This document shows, in pieces, positions 6,877-16,376 of a stretch of 64,000 nucleotides of DNA; the stretch's first letter is position 1; every line of letters begins with the position of its first letter. The stretch is from Myxococcus sp. RHSTA-1-4. Lineage in GTDB: Bacteria; Myxococcota; Myxococcia; Myxococcales; Myxococcaceae. The translations under genes and the position numbers were made by a program. The notes under the pieces are model-generated. The model worked only from the letters and a program-made list of their open reading frames with translations. It was not told where the DNA came from and ran no database searches. The DNA lies in NCBI RefSeq assembly GCF_020037125.1, contig NZ_JAIQDG010000002.1:372001-436000 (forward strand). Reading direction: 5' to 3'.

Positions 6877-9414
6877 TCAGTCGCCGGAGAGGGTCTGCTC
6901 CTCGGCGGGCGCGGCGGCGACCTCCGCCTCCGAGAAGAGGATGGGGCGCCACTGCTTCTGGGAGAACAGCCGCGTCTGGTCCGCGAAGTACGGGGAGGCC
7001 GGGTCGCTGGACTGGCTGTAGGTGAGCACCGCGCGGCCCTTCGGCCCGTTCTCGGTGAACTCCATGGCCATGATGAAGCTGCTGCCGTTGTTGATGACGT
7101 AGCCCTTGTCGGTCAGGCCCGTGCGGGTGTTGACGTACCGGCCCTGCGGGGCGGTGAAGTCGGCCACGGCGGTGGTGGACTTGAAGGTGCCGTAGCTGAC
7201 GACGTTCGCCGTGCCGTCCGTGAGCATGCCGCCGTGGATGGGAATCTTCTCGCCGGCGACGCGCGGGGTGTACTGCACGTCACCCAGCCGGCTGTTCACC
7301 GGGATGCCCGCCTCGTTCAGCAGGCCCGTGGCCATCGCGAGGCGCGTCAGCACCAGGTCGTCGCCGGAGGCCGGCGGCGGGGCCAGCGTGTTGGGCGTGG
7401 CAATGGGGTCGTTCGGGTCGAAGTGATTCGCGTAGAGCGTCCCACCGTTGGTGTGCGTGCCGGCCGGAGCGGTGCCGGCGAACTCACGCCACACCACGGC
7501 GCCCACGCTGTTGATGTCGTAGCGCTGGTCCCACCCTGCGAGCGCCTCACACGCCGGCTGGATGTTCACCGTGACAGTCTCGGGGACTCCGTTGACCGTC
7601 CGCTGGTAGCTCGCCGTCGTCTTGCCCTGGCAGCGCTGGACCACCGCCGTGTGCAGCAGCTCCGCCGTCATGCCGCGGTTGCTGAGGATGGCGTTCTCCA
7701 GCTCGGCCTGGGTGAACTTGCCGTCCGCGCCGGACGCGCCGTCCTCGCGGACCTCCATGAGCAGCGTCGCGTTCATGCGCGTGCGCGGGCTCTGCCCCGT
7801 CCTCTCGAAGCCGTGCATGGGCGAGAAGCCCGTCAGCGGCTGGAGGGGGTTGGCCAGCCAGTAGCTGTCGTTGGCGTTGAAGACGAAGTCGGTGCGGTCC
7901 AGCTGGGGCACCTTGCTGAACGGAACGATGCCCGGCCTGGGGGCGCCGGCCTCATCCTGCCACTCGTTCACCTTCTTGCTGCCGTCCAGCAGCACCACGC
8001 CCTGGGTATTCCAGAAGGCGGCGATCTGCGGGTCCGTCCCGGTGATGGCGTCGCGCCAGGCGGCGATGGCCTCGGGCAGCAGGTTGGGGGTGGGCGTGGC
8101 GTCCGTGTACCAGGTGTTGCCCTCCTTGTCGGCCGCCATGGTGTTCACCCAGGGGATGCCCTGGACGTTCGCGTAGACGTCCTTGAACTCCTTGAAGCTG
8201 CGCGACTTGTCCATGCCCACGAACTGGGCCACCAGCGCGGTGTTGTCGATGTTCGCGTCACGGAGGCTGTACGCGAACTGCGTGGTCCAGTCCGCGCTGC
8301 CCGGGATGGCGATGATGGGGCCGTAGTGGCTGGTGTACATCTTCCGGGTGACGTTGGTCACCGAGCCCTCGGGCAGCTTCACGAGGATGGTGATGTTGTG
8401 CTCCGTCATCTGTCGCTCCTGGTTCTCGTACCAGTACGACGTCGGCTTGCCGTCCACGAGCGGCAGCCGGTACAGCGTCATGCGCTGGCCGAAGGAGAAG
8501 GTGTGCGTCCACGCCACGTTCTCGTTGAAGCCGATGAGCACCGCGGGCACGCCCAGCAGGCCCACGCCGTACACGTTCAGCTCGCCCGGCACGGTGAGCT
8601 GGCTCTCCCAGAGCTTCAGCTCTCCCTCCCAGGGGAAGTGCGGGTTTGCCACCACCATGCCGCGGCCGCCGGCGGACTTGTCCTTGCCCAGGGCCCAGCC
8701 GTTGCTGCCCACCTGGTGCGCTTCGGGGCGCTCGAACTTGAAGCTGCCCGGCGCGGGGCGGCCCACGGTGCCGCCGCTCACCGTGGGCGGCTGGGCCGCG
8801 GCGATGGCCAGGATGAGCTGGTAGCTGCTGGCCGCCAGGCCCACGCTGATGTGGTACGCCAGCAGGTCCGTCTCGGTGATGGGCTTCACCCAGTCCGCGC
8901 CCTTGCACGGCTGGGGCAGGTTGGCCGCCGGCGTCTCCGACAGGTAGCGGTTGAAGCCCGCGACGTAGCCCTTGATCAGCGCCTGCACGTCCGCCGGCTG
9001 CTTGCCGAAGCTGGCCTGGGCGCGCCCGGGCAGGTCCAGCAGGCGGTACGCGAAGTCACTGGCCGCGATGAGGCTGCCGTTGCCCTGGCCCAGGTAGCGC
9101 GCGCGCTCGCCGCGCACCTTGAGGATCTGCTCCGACAGGATGCAGACGTGGTCCTGGGCGAAGGCATAACCCTGGCCGTACCCCAGGCTGCCCATGTCCT
9201 TGGCCTTGATGTGCGGAATGCCGTGCGCCGTGCGGCGGATGGTCGCCTCGTAGGTGGGCGTCGGGGTCGGCTGCGGCGGGGGCGGATCCTCATCGTCGCC
9301 ACACGCCGTGGCCACTGCCAGGCTGAGCCCGGCCATAAGGGAAAGTTGCCAACGGGTGCGCCGAGGGTCCGGGCGCACTCTCTGCGGAGAAGAAGCAGGG
9401 TGGGTCGAGTGCAT
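6877..9414 (-). CDS. Penicillin-acylase-family N-terminal nucleophile hydrolase, lipoprotein
   Basis: 845 residues from the ATG at 9414; a TTG at 9453 would add 13. A long n-region then a hydrophobic core ends in AVATAC-GDD, a lipobox-like site. The A-chain region (ATIRRTAHGIPHIKAKDMGSL) and the processing site GSNGWAL fit the family: self-cleavage would expose the Ser of SNGWALGKDKS as catalytic N-terminal nucleophile, with the later VANPHFPW and oxyanion Asn in the B-chain. Family members cleave amides such as beta-lactam side chains or acyl-homoserine lactones, and the substrate here cannot be read from sequence. It is transcribed alone, divergently from pssA, with a terminator hairpin downstream. 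Confidence 0.85.
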   Translation of the reverse strand: MHSTHPASSPQRVRPDPRRTRWQLSLMAGLSLAVATACGDDEDPPPPQPTPTPTYEATIRRTAHGIPHIKAKDMGSLGYGQGYAFAQDHVCILSEQILKVRGERARYLGQGNGSLIAASDFAYRLLDLPGRAQASFGKQPADVQALIKGYVAGFNRYLSETPAANLPQPCKGADWVKPITETDLLAYHISVGLAASSYQLILAIAAAQPPTVSGGTVGRPAPGSFKFERPEAHQVGSNGWALGKDKSAGGRGMVVANPHFPWEGELKLWESQLTVPGELNVYGVGLLGVPAVLIGFNENVAWTHTFSFGQRMTLYRLPLVDGKPTSYWYENQERQMTEHNITILVKLPEGSVTNVTRKMYTSHYGPIIAIPGSADWTTQFAYSLRDANIDNTALVAQFVGMDKSRSFKEFKDVYANVQGIPWVNTMAADKEGNTWYTDATPTPNLLPEAIAAWRDAITGTDPQIAAFWNTQGVVLLDGSKKVNEWQDEAGAPRPGIVPFSKVPQLDRTDFVFNANDSYWLANPLQPLTGFSPMHGFERTGQSPRTRMNATLLMEVREDGASGADGKFTQAELENAILSNRGMTAELLHTAVVQRCQGKTTASYQRTVNGVPETVTVNIQPACEALAGWDQRYDINSVGAVVWREFAGTAPAGTHTNGGTLYANHFDPNDPIATPNTLAPPPASGDDLVLTRLAMATGLLNEAGIPVNSRLGDVQYTPRVAGEKIPIHGGMLTDGTANVVSYGTFKSTTAVADFTAPQGRYVNTRTGLTDKGYVINNGSSFIMAMEFTENGPKGRAVLTYSQSSDPASPYFADQTRLFSQKQWRPILFSEAEVAAAPAEEQTLSGD

Positions 9415-9485
9415 AAGTTGGGCAGCGTACGGACGGGTTGATTCCAACGTCAAAAGTTTTCCGGGAATGAACTTTTTCCCACCCC

Positions 9486-9494
9486 AGCGTACCA
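9486..9494 (-). promoter_or_regulatory. Possible extended -10 for the acylase-like gene
   Basis: The minus strand reads TGGTACGCT, an extended -10 (TG-n-TACGCT), 72 bp upstream of the ATG at 9414. No convincing -35 is present. The short divergent gap must also hold the pssA promoter. Confidence 0.3.
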
Positions 9495-9557
9495 GACGTG
9501 ACTGACCGGAACGAGGCTACGGGCAGTGAAGACACGGTGTGCTAGGAGAGCGTGGAT

Positions 9558-10202
9558 ATGACGACCGAGCAGCCTCGTGCCCGCCGTCCGCGCCGCCACT
9601 TCTCGATGATTCGCACGTTCGTGCTCGCCGACTTCGTCACGCTCGGCAACGGCTTCGCGGGGGCGGGGGCCATCCTCTCCGCGATGCAGTACCTGGCCTC
9701 GGGGGAGCGGCAATGGCTGTGGGTGGCCTTCGGGCTGATGCCGCTGGCGCTGCTCCTGGACTTCATGGACGGGCGCATCGCCCGGTGGCGCTTCAAGAAG
9801 TCGCCCCTGGGGGCGGACCTGGACTCGCTGGCGGACGTCATCTCCTTCGGCATGGCGCCGGCGGCGCTGGCCTTCGCGGTGGGGATGCGGGGGGCGCTGG
9901 ACGTGGCGGTGCTCCTCTACTTCGTCGCGTGCGGCATCAGCCGGCTGGCGCGCTTCAACGTCACCTCCGCGGAGATGGCGGACGAGACGGGGAAGGTGAA
10001 GTACTTCGAGGGCACCCCCATTCCCACCAGCCTCGCGCTCGTCATGGTGCTGGCGGTGGCCACCTGGAATGATCGCATCGGCGAGAACCTGCTCGGCGGG
10101 GCGTGGGAATTGGGGCCGGTGACGCTGCATCCGCTCGTGCTGCTGTACGCCGCGAGCGGCAGCGCGATGATCAGCAAGACACTGCGCATCCCGAAAATCT
10201 GA
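9558..10202 (+). CDS. pssA: CDP-diacylglycerol-serine O-phosphatidyltransferase
   Basis: 214 residues from the ATG at 9558; AGGAG lies 9 nt upstream, while a GTG 6 nt earlier would be too close to it. The CDP-alcohol phosphotransferase signature DG-x2-AR-x8-G-x3-D-x3-D is complete (DGRIARWRFKKSPLGADLDSLAD). Hydrophobic segments before and after give about six to eight membrane helices. The length and N-terminus fit the Bacillus-type membrane PssA, which transfers phosphatidate from CDP-diacylglycerol to serine on the way to phosphatidylethanolamine. No psd gene is adjacent. The motif alone cannot separate it from close paralogues using other alcohols. Confidence 0.85.
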   Translation: MTTEQPRARRPRRHFSMIRTFVLADFVTLGNGFAGAGAILSAMQYLASGERQWLWVAFGLMPLALLLDFMDGRIARWRFKKSPLGADLDSLADVISFGMAPAALAFAVGMRGALDVAVLLYFVACGISRLARFNVTSAEMADETGKVKYFEGTPIPTSLALVMVLAVATWNDRIGENLLGGAWELGPVTLHPLVLLYAASGSAMISKTLRIPKI

Positions 10203-10252
10203 AAGCGGACAGGGCCCGCCCCCGGGTCCCCGGTTTTCCCATCCGTGGGTGG

Positions 10253-10281
10253 TTGCCCGCCCCGGAGTGGGTGCCTAGCTT
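10253..10281 (+). promoter_or_regulatory. Candidate vegetative promoter for the ASH/vWA lipoprotein gene
   Basis: TTGCCC (10253-10258) and TAGCTT (10276-10281) are separated by 17 bp. A start near 10288 would leave a leader of about 70 nt. Confidence 0.45.
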
Positions 10282-10360
10282 CGCCACCGAACCGTCCGGT
10301 CTCCTCCCCGTGGGGTGAGTGGCGGACACGGGCGATGGGTGTGGGGAAGGGGTGGGAGCC

Positions 10361-13327
10361 ATGACGGGGCGCTGGGGCTTGCTGGCCCTCGCGGTGGTGG
10401 GGCTGCTGGCCGGGTGTGCGGACCGGGAGCGTTCGGCGCTCGCGGACGGGCGGCTGACGGCCACTCCTGGCGGGGTGGACTTCCAGAAGGTCGCCATCTT
10501 CGACGCGCGCGAGGCGGAGGTGACGCTGCGCAACGTGGGCCGCGCGCGCATCAACGTGAATGAAGTGTGGGTGGAGGGGCCGGAGGGCGCCTACCTCGCG
10601 GACTTCACGCAGGCGGGGCCGCACGGCCTTGCGCCGGGGAACGCGTCCACGCTGCGCGTGCGCTTCGCTCCGCCCAAGCCGGGGGCGCTGCCCGCCATGC
10701 TGGTGGTGCGCTCGGACACGCGCCTCGAGCCCGTGCTGAAGATTCCGCTGAGCGGCACGGGCGTGGCGGCGTGGGCGGAGGTGTCGCCGCGGCGGCTGGA
10801 CTTCGGCCGCATCGAGGCGGAGTCCTCCAAGACGCTGTCGCTCACCCTGGAGAACACCTCGGAGATGCCGGTGGTGGTGACGCCGCGGTGGGTGGGCGCG
10901 GACCGTGACGAGTTCAGCGCGGAGCCGGTGACGCTGGCGGCGGGGGAGCGCAGGGACGTCTCCGTGACGTTCAGCCCGGTGCGCGTGGGCCGCAAGCAGG
11001 TGGCGCTGGCGGTGGCGCCCTGCCGCGGCTGCGCGGACGTGCCGGTGCTGGTGGCCGCCGAGGCATTGGACAGGGCGGTGGTGGCCGAGCCGGAGGTGGT
11101 GGACTTCGGCGCGGTGCCGGTGGACCGCGAGTCCTACCGCGAGTCGCGCATCCGCAACATCAGCACCGAGCCGGTGACGGTGACTCGGCTGACGCTGGAG
11201 GGCAAGGACGCGTCCTTCAGCCAGAACAACCCGGGCTTCCCGCTGGTGCTCCAGCCCGGCGAGGTGCGCGGCTTCCAGCTGCGCTACAGCCCGGACCACC
11301 AGGGCCCCGCGCGGGACACCGCGCTGTACCACGTGGAGAGCCGGCGCCACCCCACGCTGCCCGTGGGCCTGCGGGGCTACGGCGGCGCGGCGGAGCTGTG
11401 CGTGTCGCCGCTTTCATATGACTTCGGAAAGCAGCCGCTGGGCTCGAAGACGCGCGTCATCGTCAACGTGAAGAACTGCGGCTCGTCCAACGCGGGCGCG
11501 CTCACGCTCCAGACGCTGCAGTGGCAGCCGTCGCCCGGCGGCCCCTTGCAGTTCAACCACGCGCCGCTGGCCATGCCGCACGTGCTCCAGCCGGGGGCGG
11601 AGGTCAACATCGAGGTGTTCTACGAGCCCACGCGCGTGGGCCCGGCGTCGGGCTCGCTGGTGATGACCACCAACGCCTTCTCCGCGTCCTCGGTGCAGAT
11701 GGACTTCCTCGGCCAGGCCGAGCAGCACGCCCCGTGCAACCTCGTCGTCACGCCGCTGGCGCTGGACTTCGGCACGGTGCCGCCGGCGCAGGGCGCGGTG
11801 CTGGGCGTGAAGCTGGAGAACCGGGGCACGGACCTGTGCCCGGTGAAGAACATCCAGCTGCGTGACGACGGAGGCGGCGTGTTCGGCATGCCGGGTGGCG
11901 CGCTGTACGGCGGCATCATGTACCCGGGGGACTGGTTCAGCTTCCAGGTGTCCTTCATCGCGCCCCCGAGGGGCGGCAGCTTCACCGGCCTGCTGCAGGT
12001 GGAGCAGATGGAGCCGGCCAACCCGTTCATCCTGGTGCCGCTGCGGGCGAACTCGCAGGCGGCGTGCCTGGTGGCCTCGCGCCGCTACCTGGACTGGGGC
12101 GTGGCGCGCCGCGACTGCCCGCCCGAGCCGATGGAGGTGAACTTCCTCAACGCGTGCACCGCGCCGGTGACGGTGGACAACATCTGGATTGGCCCCGGCA
12201 CCACGGACTCCGAGTTCGCGCTCCAGAGCGTGCCGGCCCCCATTCCCTTCACCGTGCAGCCCAACCAGGGCTTCACGGTGGGCGTGGAGTACTTCGCGCA
12301 GGTCTACGGCATGAACCTGTCGCCGCTGTTCGTGGGCTCGAGCGACTTGCCGGCGCCGCTGCTGGTGCCGCTCATCGGCGAGTCCTCCAAGCGGGTGGAG
12401 AAGACGGACACCTTCGTCCAGCAGGACGTGAGCAAGGTGGACGTCCTCTTCGTGGTGGACAACACGGACTCCATGGCGGTGGAGCAGACGCGGCTGGTGG
12501 AGGCCGTCCCCACCTTCGTGGACACGGCGCTGGAGAAGAACGTCAACCTGCACGTGGCCGTCACCACCACCGGCATCCAGCCCGCGCCGCAGCCCAACCC
12601 GGCGGATGACTGTCCCGGCGGGGCGCTGGGCGGGGAGGCGGGCCGCTTCTTCCCGGCGGACAACACCTTCAACCGCATCCTGACCAGCGGCATGCCGGAC
12701 CTGGTGGCGCAGCTCCAGCGCAACGTGCAGGTGGGCAAGTGCGCGGAGGTGGAGGAGGGCTTCGAGGCCATGCGCCGCGCGCTGTCGCGGCCGCTGGTGA
12801 ACAACGCGGACGACGCGCGCACCCGCCTGCCGCGCGACGGCAACCTCGGCTTCCTGCGCGACGAGGCCGCGCTGGTGGTGCTCTTCGTGAGCGACGAGGA
12901 CGACCACTCGCCGGACGCGGTGGAGACGTACGTGCAGTGGGCCCAGCAGCTCAAGGGCGTCAACCAGCCGCAGCGCGCCACGTTCTACGCCATCGCTCCC
13001 CCGGAGGACGGCTGCGACACGGCGGGCGGCGCGGGCACGCGCTACGCGGAGGCCACGGCCCGCACCGGCGGCGAGGTGGTCAGCGTGTGCGCCCCGGACT
13101 ACCGGCCCCTGCTGCGCGCGGTGGCGGACAAGGCCTTCTCCGCGCAGACGCGCTTCCCGCTCAGCGAGCTGCCCGAGCCGGGCTCCCTCGTGGTGTCGGT
13201 GAATGGCGCTCCGGTGACGTCGGGCTGGAGCTACGACGGCCCGAGCAACAGCGTCGTCTTCTCCAACGTGCCGGGCCCGGGCTCGCGCATCTCCATCACC
13301 TACCGGCGCTCGTGCGCCGCGCTGTAG
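10361..13327 (+). CDS. Large lipoprotein with ASH/MSP-like beta-domain repeats and C-terminal vWA-like domain
   Basis: 988 residues from the ATG at 10361, chosen because GGGAG precedes it and it gives a lipobox (LLALAVVGLLAGC). At least five immunoglobulin-like units of the ASH/HYDIN/choice-of-anchor type follow: each has a strand ending LDFG or VDFG (RRLDFGRI, EVVDFGAV, SYDFGKQP, LALDFGTV, YLDWGVAR) then hxhxN pairs. From about residue 690 a vWA-like domain begins, with KVDVLFVVDNTDSMAVEQ giving D-x-T-x-S in a MIDAS-like arrangement, and VLFVSDEDDHS later. The last part (VSVNGAPVTSGWSYD) resembles a small beta domain. It is probably an outer-membrane or surface protein for adhesion or envelope assembly. 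The gene stands alone; partner unknown. Confidence 0.8.
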   Translation: MTGRWGLLALAVVGLLAGCADRERSALADGRLTATPGGVDFQKVAIFDAREAEVTLRNVGRARINVNEVWVEGPEGAYLADFTQAGPHGLAPGNASTLRVRFAPPKPGALPAMLVVRSDTRLEPVLKIPLSGTGVAAWAEVSPRRLDFGRIEAESSKTLSLTLENTSEMPVVVTPRWVGADRDEFSAEPVTLAAGERRDVSVTFSPVRVGRKQVALAVAPCRGCADVPVLVAAEALDRAVVAEPEVVDFGAVPVDRESYRESRIRNISTEPVTVTRLTLEGKDASFSQNNPGFPLVLQPGEVRGFQLRYSPDHQGPARDTALYHVESRRHPTLPVGLRGYGGAAELCVSPLSYDFGKQPLGSKTRVIVNVKNCGSSNAGALTLQTLQWQPSPGGPLQFNHAPLAMPHVLQPGAEVNIEVFYEPTRVGPASGSLVMTTNAFSASSVQMDFLGQAEQHAPCNLVVTPLALDFGTVPPAQGAVLGVKLENRGTDLCPVKNIQLRDDGGGVFGMPGGALYGGIMYPGDWFSFQVSFIAPPRGGSFTGLLQVEQMEPANPFILVPLRANSQAACLVASRRYLDWGVARRDCPPEPMEVNFLNACTAPVTVDNIWIGPGTTDSEFALQSVPAPIPFTVQPNQGFTVGVEYFAQVYGMNLSPLFVGSSDLPAPLLVPLIGESSKRVEKTDTFVQQDVSKVDVLFVVDNTDSMAVEQTRLVEAVPTFVDTALEKNVNLHVAVTTTGIQPAPQPNPADDCPGGALGGEAGRFFPADNTFNRILTSGMPDLVAQLQRNVQVGKCAEVEEGFEAMRRALSRPLVNNADDARTRLPRDGNLGFLRDEAALVVLFVSDEDDHSPDAVETYVQWAQQLKGVNQPQRATFYAIAPPEDGCDTAGGAGTRYAEATARTGGEVVSVCAPDYRPLLRAVADKAFSAQTRFPLSELPEPGSLVVSVNGAPVTSGWSYDGPSNSVVFSNVPGPGSRISITYRRSCAAL

Positions 13328-13506
13328 GGCGGGCGGACAGGCAGCGGGTGTGATCCAGCCGAAGGACCCGCCATCCGGCCCTCGACGTTCGTGTCAGCCC
13401 CCGGTGCTACAGGTCTGCACCTGGCTGTGCGAATGACCAGAAAGTTGGAGGGCACCTCGCGGTGTGTACCCTGAGGTCGTACCCGCTGCTGCCGAGGAGG
13501 CACCCG

Positions 13507-13848
13507 GTGATCTCCCGAGACCAGGATGGAACGATGACGACCGAGGCGCGGGCGCCGGTGCGCGCACCCGGGCTGCGTGTCATCCGGGGTGAGGGACAGC
13601 GGAAGCAGGAGCCGCTGGCTTCCCGGGATGCCGTGGCGCGTGTGCTGATGGAGGCGGGCGCGGACCTGCTGCTCCGCCGCATCAGTCCGGTGCGGGCGCG
13701 GGAAATCGAGCGCATGGTGGACCGGGTGCTGGACCTGTTCGACCGGGTGGACGCGGCGCCGGTGCTGATGCCGGTGCTGAAGCGGCACCTGGACGAGCTG
13801 GAGGCGCTGATGCGGGAAACCCGCGAGGTCCGGGCCGCCCGGCGGTAG
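13507..13848 (+). CDS. Small helical protein of unknown function
   Basis: 113 residues from a GTG at 13507, chosen because a near-perfect Shine-Dalgarno GAGGAGG ends 6 nt before it; an ATG at 13534 is the alternative. The N-terminal third is disordered (Arg/Pro/Glu-rich). The rest is predicted helix with hydrophobic heptads (AREIERMVDRVLDLFDRV, LKRHLDELEALMRET) and looks like a small coiled-coil or four-helix domain. There is no Cys, signal or membrane segment. It lies 135 bp before the first kinase gene, separated by that gene's own promoter. Function unknown. Confidence 0.6.
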   Translation: MISRDQDGTMTTEARAPVRAPGLRVIRGEGQRKQEPLASRDAVARVLMEAGADLLLRRISPVRAREIERMVDRVLDLFDRVDAAPVLMPVLKRHLDELEALMRETREVRAARR

Positions 13849-13882
13849 CCAGCGGGTCGGGCCGTCAGGGGCACCTGGACGT

Positions 13883-13911
13883 TTGACCCCCCTGGCGCGT
13901 GGGCTTACGCT
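13883..13911 (+). promoter_or_regulatory. Candidate promoter for the tandem kinase genes
   Basis: TTGACC (13883-13888), 17 bp, TACGCT (13906-13911). Transcription would begin near 13918, about 66 nt before the GTG start at 13984. Confidence 0.5.
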
Positions 13912-13983
13912 CGGGGCCTTCCCGCGCCCGGACCCTTGGGGCCACCCGTGGTGTGGCAGCCCAGGGGGAACGGTCAGGTCGCC

Positions 13984-16356
13984 GTGTCCATCGAAACCTA
14001 TGGCAGCTACCAGCTCCTGAAGCGTCTCGCCACGGGCGGGATGGCGCAGATCTATCTGGCGCGGCGCCAGGGGCCGGACGCGTCCGACGCGCTGCTGGTG
14101 GTCAAGCGCATCCTCCCGCACCTCACGGACAACGACGACTTCATCAAGATGTTCCTGGACGAGGCGCGCATCGCCGCCCGCCTCAACCACCCCAACGTGG
14201 TGCAGATCTTCGACCTGGGGGCGCAGGGCGACTCGTTCTTCATCGCCATGGAGTACATCCACGGCGAGGACCTGCGGAAGCTGTGGAAGGAGGCGGAGAC
14301 GCGGGGGCAGCCGGTGCCGGTGCCGCTGGTGTGCCGCATCCTCATCGAGACGTGCGCGGGCCTGGACTACGCGCACAAGCGGACGGACCCCGCCACGGGC
14401 CGGCCGCTGGGCATCGTCCACCGCGACGTGTCCCCGCAGAACATCCTGGTGACGTTCGAGGGCGGGGTGAAGGTGGTGGACTTCGGCATCGCCAAGGCGG
14501 CGGACCAGGCCACCGTCACCCGCTCCGGGGTGCTGAAGGGGAAGTACGCGTACATGTCCCCGGAGCAGGCGGCGGGGCAGCGCGTGGACTGCCGCGCGGA
14601 CATCTTCGCGCTGGGCGTGGTGCTGTACGAGCTGCTCACCGGCACGCGCCTGTTCAAGCGCGCCACCGACATGCAGACGCTGACCGCGGTGTCGGAGTGC
14701 CGCGTGGTGCCGCCGTCGCAACTGTCGGAGCGCGTGCCGCGGGACCTGGACGCCATCGTCCTCAAGGCGCTCGCGAAGGAGCCGGCGGAGCGCTACCAGG
14801 AGGCGGCGCAGCTCCAGCAGGCGCTGGAGGCGTGGCTGGCCGCGCACCGGCTGCCCGGTTCGTCCGCGCACCTGGCCGCGTACATGAGGGAGCTGTACGC
14901 GGAGCGGCTGGCGGCGGAGGCCCGCTCGGGTGAGGTGCAGGTGGAGGAGTCCGAGCCGTCGCCGCAGCCTCCGCGTCCCGAGGCACCCTCGCGCCGCACG
15001 GGCCTGCGGCCGGCGCTGCCCCGGACGCGGACGCCCCCCGCCCTCGTGGAGGAGACGGCCGCGCAGCGCCCGCGCGCCGCGTCGCGGCCGGCGCGCCTCG
15101 AGCCGGAGCCGGAGCCCGAGCGTCCGGCGCCGCGGTCGATGACGGGCACGCGGCGCGCGCTGGAGGCGCCGAACGAGCGTCCCTCCCGCCCCGGCCCCGG
15201 TGGGGTACCCGCGCCGCCCCCGGTGGACGAGGAGGAGGACGGGCCCACGATGGACATCCGCATCGACGCGCGGGGGACGCGGTCGGACGTGACGGCGCCG
15301 CCGGTGCCGGAGGCTCGCACCGTGCCCCGGGTCATGCCCCAGGCGGGACGGCCCGACGCGGTTCCTCCGCACGAGATGCAGGTCGAGGACGACGGACCCA
15401 CGCTGGCCATGCCGGAGGTGGTGCGGGCCGCGCGCGTGGTGGTGCCGGTGGCCCCGGAGAACGAGGCGGAGGAGGACGCGCCCACGCTGTCCCTGGCCCT
15501 GTCGCGCCCCGCGCGGCCCGCTCCGTCCGTGGTGCGCCCGGCGGCCGCGCCCGCAGCGGGGCTCCGGCGGTGGCACCTGGCCGCGGGGGGAGGGCTGCTG
15601 GTGGCCGTGGTGGTGGCCGCGCTGGTGTGGGCCTGGCCCGGGCCTCCGCCGGCCACGGTGCGGCTGGAGACGCTGCCTCCCGGGGCCACGGTGGTCTTCG
15701 AGGGCCAGCCGCTCATGGAGCGGACGCCGCTGGTCCTGCCTCCGATGGAGGCCGGCCGCTATTCCGTCGTGCTGAGCCGGGAGGGCTACGAGGAGCTGCG
15801 GACCACGGTGGAGGTTCCGGCCGCCGGCTCGGTGTCACCCGGGCTGCTGCGGCTGGTGCCGCTGGCCTCGAAGGGGGAGCCTCGCGTGGCGGTTTTTCCT
15901 CCGGAGGCGGCCGCTTCGGCCCGGGTGCGGCTCCGGGTGGAGACGGTGCCCGCGGAGGCCATCGTCTTCGTGAATGGCCAGCGGCAGGGCCCCGCGCCGG
16001 TGGAGGTGCGGGCGGTGGCGGGAACGGAGCTGGCGGTGCGCGCGGAGGCGGCGAAGCACCACCCGCTGGTTCGCGCGGTGAAGGTGGGGCAGGGCCCCAC
16101 GCAGGTGGAGCACCTGGAGCTGCAGCCGGAAACCCCGGCGGAGGGGCGCATGGGCCGCGTCCGCTTCGTGGTACAGCGCGGGGCGGAGGTGACGTGCGAC
16201 GGCCGGTGGCTGGGTGAGGCGCCCTTCGAGGCCGTGGAGCTCCGCGTGGGCACCCATGAGTGCAAGTTCTTCCAGCCCGACCTCAAGAAGACGCTCTCTC
16301 GGCGTATCGAGGTCAGTCCCGTCGACATCAACGTGGTGAGCGTGAAGTTCGACTAG
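13984..16356 (+). CDS. Membrane Ser/Thr protein kinase with periplasmic PEGA domains (kinase 1)
   Basis: 790 residues from a GTG at 13984, which puts the glycine loop at the usual distance; an in-frame TTG at 13936 is less likely. The Hanks-type kinase domain (about 8-275) has Lys41 in VVKR, HRD-V-SPQN (146-153) and DFG (166-168), with an activation segment ending MSPEQ. A Pro/Arg/Glu-rich linker with recurring acidic D/E-GPT patches follows to about 525. A single membrane helix (LLVAVVVAALVWAW, about 535-550) then leads to three PEGA-like beta repeats, the first starting ATVRLETLPPGATVVFEG. The layout puts the kinase in the cytoplasm and the PEGA tail outside. Kinase 2 begins 20 bp after its stop. 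Confidence 0.9.
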   Translation: MSIETYGSYQLLKRLATGGMAQIYLARRQGPDASDALLVVKRILPHLTDNDDFIKMFLDEARIAARLNHPNVVQIFDLGAQGDSFFIAMEYIHGEDLRKLWKEAETRGQPVPVPLVCRILIETCAGLDYAHKRTDPATGRPLGIVHRDVSPQNILVTFEGGVKVVDFGIAKAADQATVTRSGVLKGKYAYMSPEQAAGQRVDCRADIFALGVVLYELLTGTRLFKRATDMQTLTAVSECRVVPPSQLSERVPRDLDAIVLKALAKEPAERYQEAAQLQQALEAWLAAHRLPGSSAHLAAYMRELYAERLAAEARSGEVQVEESEPSPQPPRPEAPSRRTGLRPALPRTRTPPALVEETAAQRPRAASRPARLEPEPEPERPAPRSMTGTRRALEAPNERPSRPGPGGVPAPPPVDEEEDGPTMDIRIDARGTRSDVTAPPVPEARTVPRVMPQAGRPDAVPPHEMQVEDDGPTLAMPEVVRAARVVVPVAPENEAEEDAPTLSLALSRPARPAPSVVRPAAAPAAGLRRWHLAAGGGLLVAVVVAALVWAWPGPPPATVRLETLPPGATVVFEGQPLMERTPLVLPPMEAGRYSVVLSREGYEELRTTVEVPAAGSVSPGLLRLVPLASKGEPRVAVFPPEAAASARVRLRVETVPAEAIVFVNGQRQGPAPVEVRAVAGTELAVRAEAAKHHPLVRAVKVGQGPTQVEHLELQPETPAEGRMGRVRFVVQRGAEVTCDGRWLGEAPFEAVELRVGTHECKFFQPDLKKTLSRRIEVSPVDINVVSVKFD

Positions 16357-16376
16357 CGCTCGTCCTGGAACCTCTC

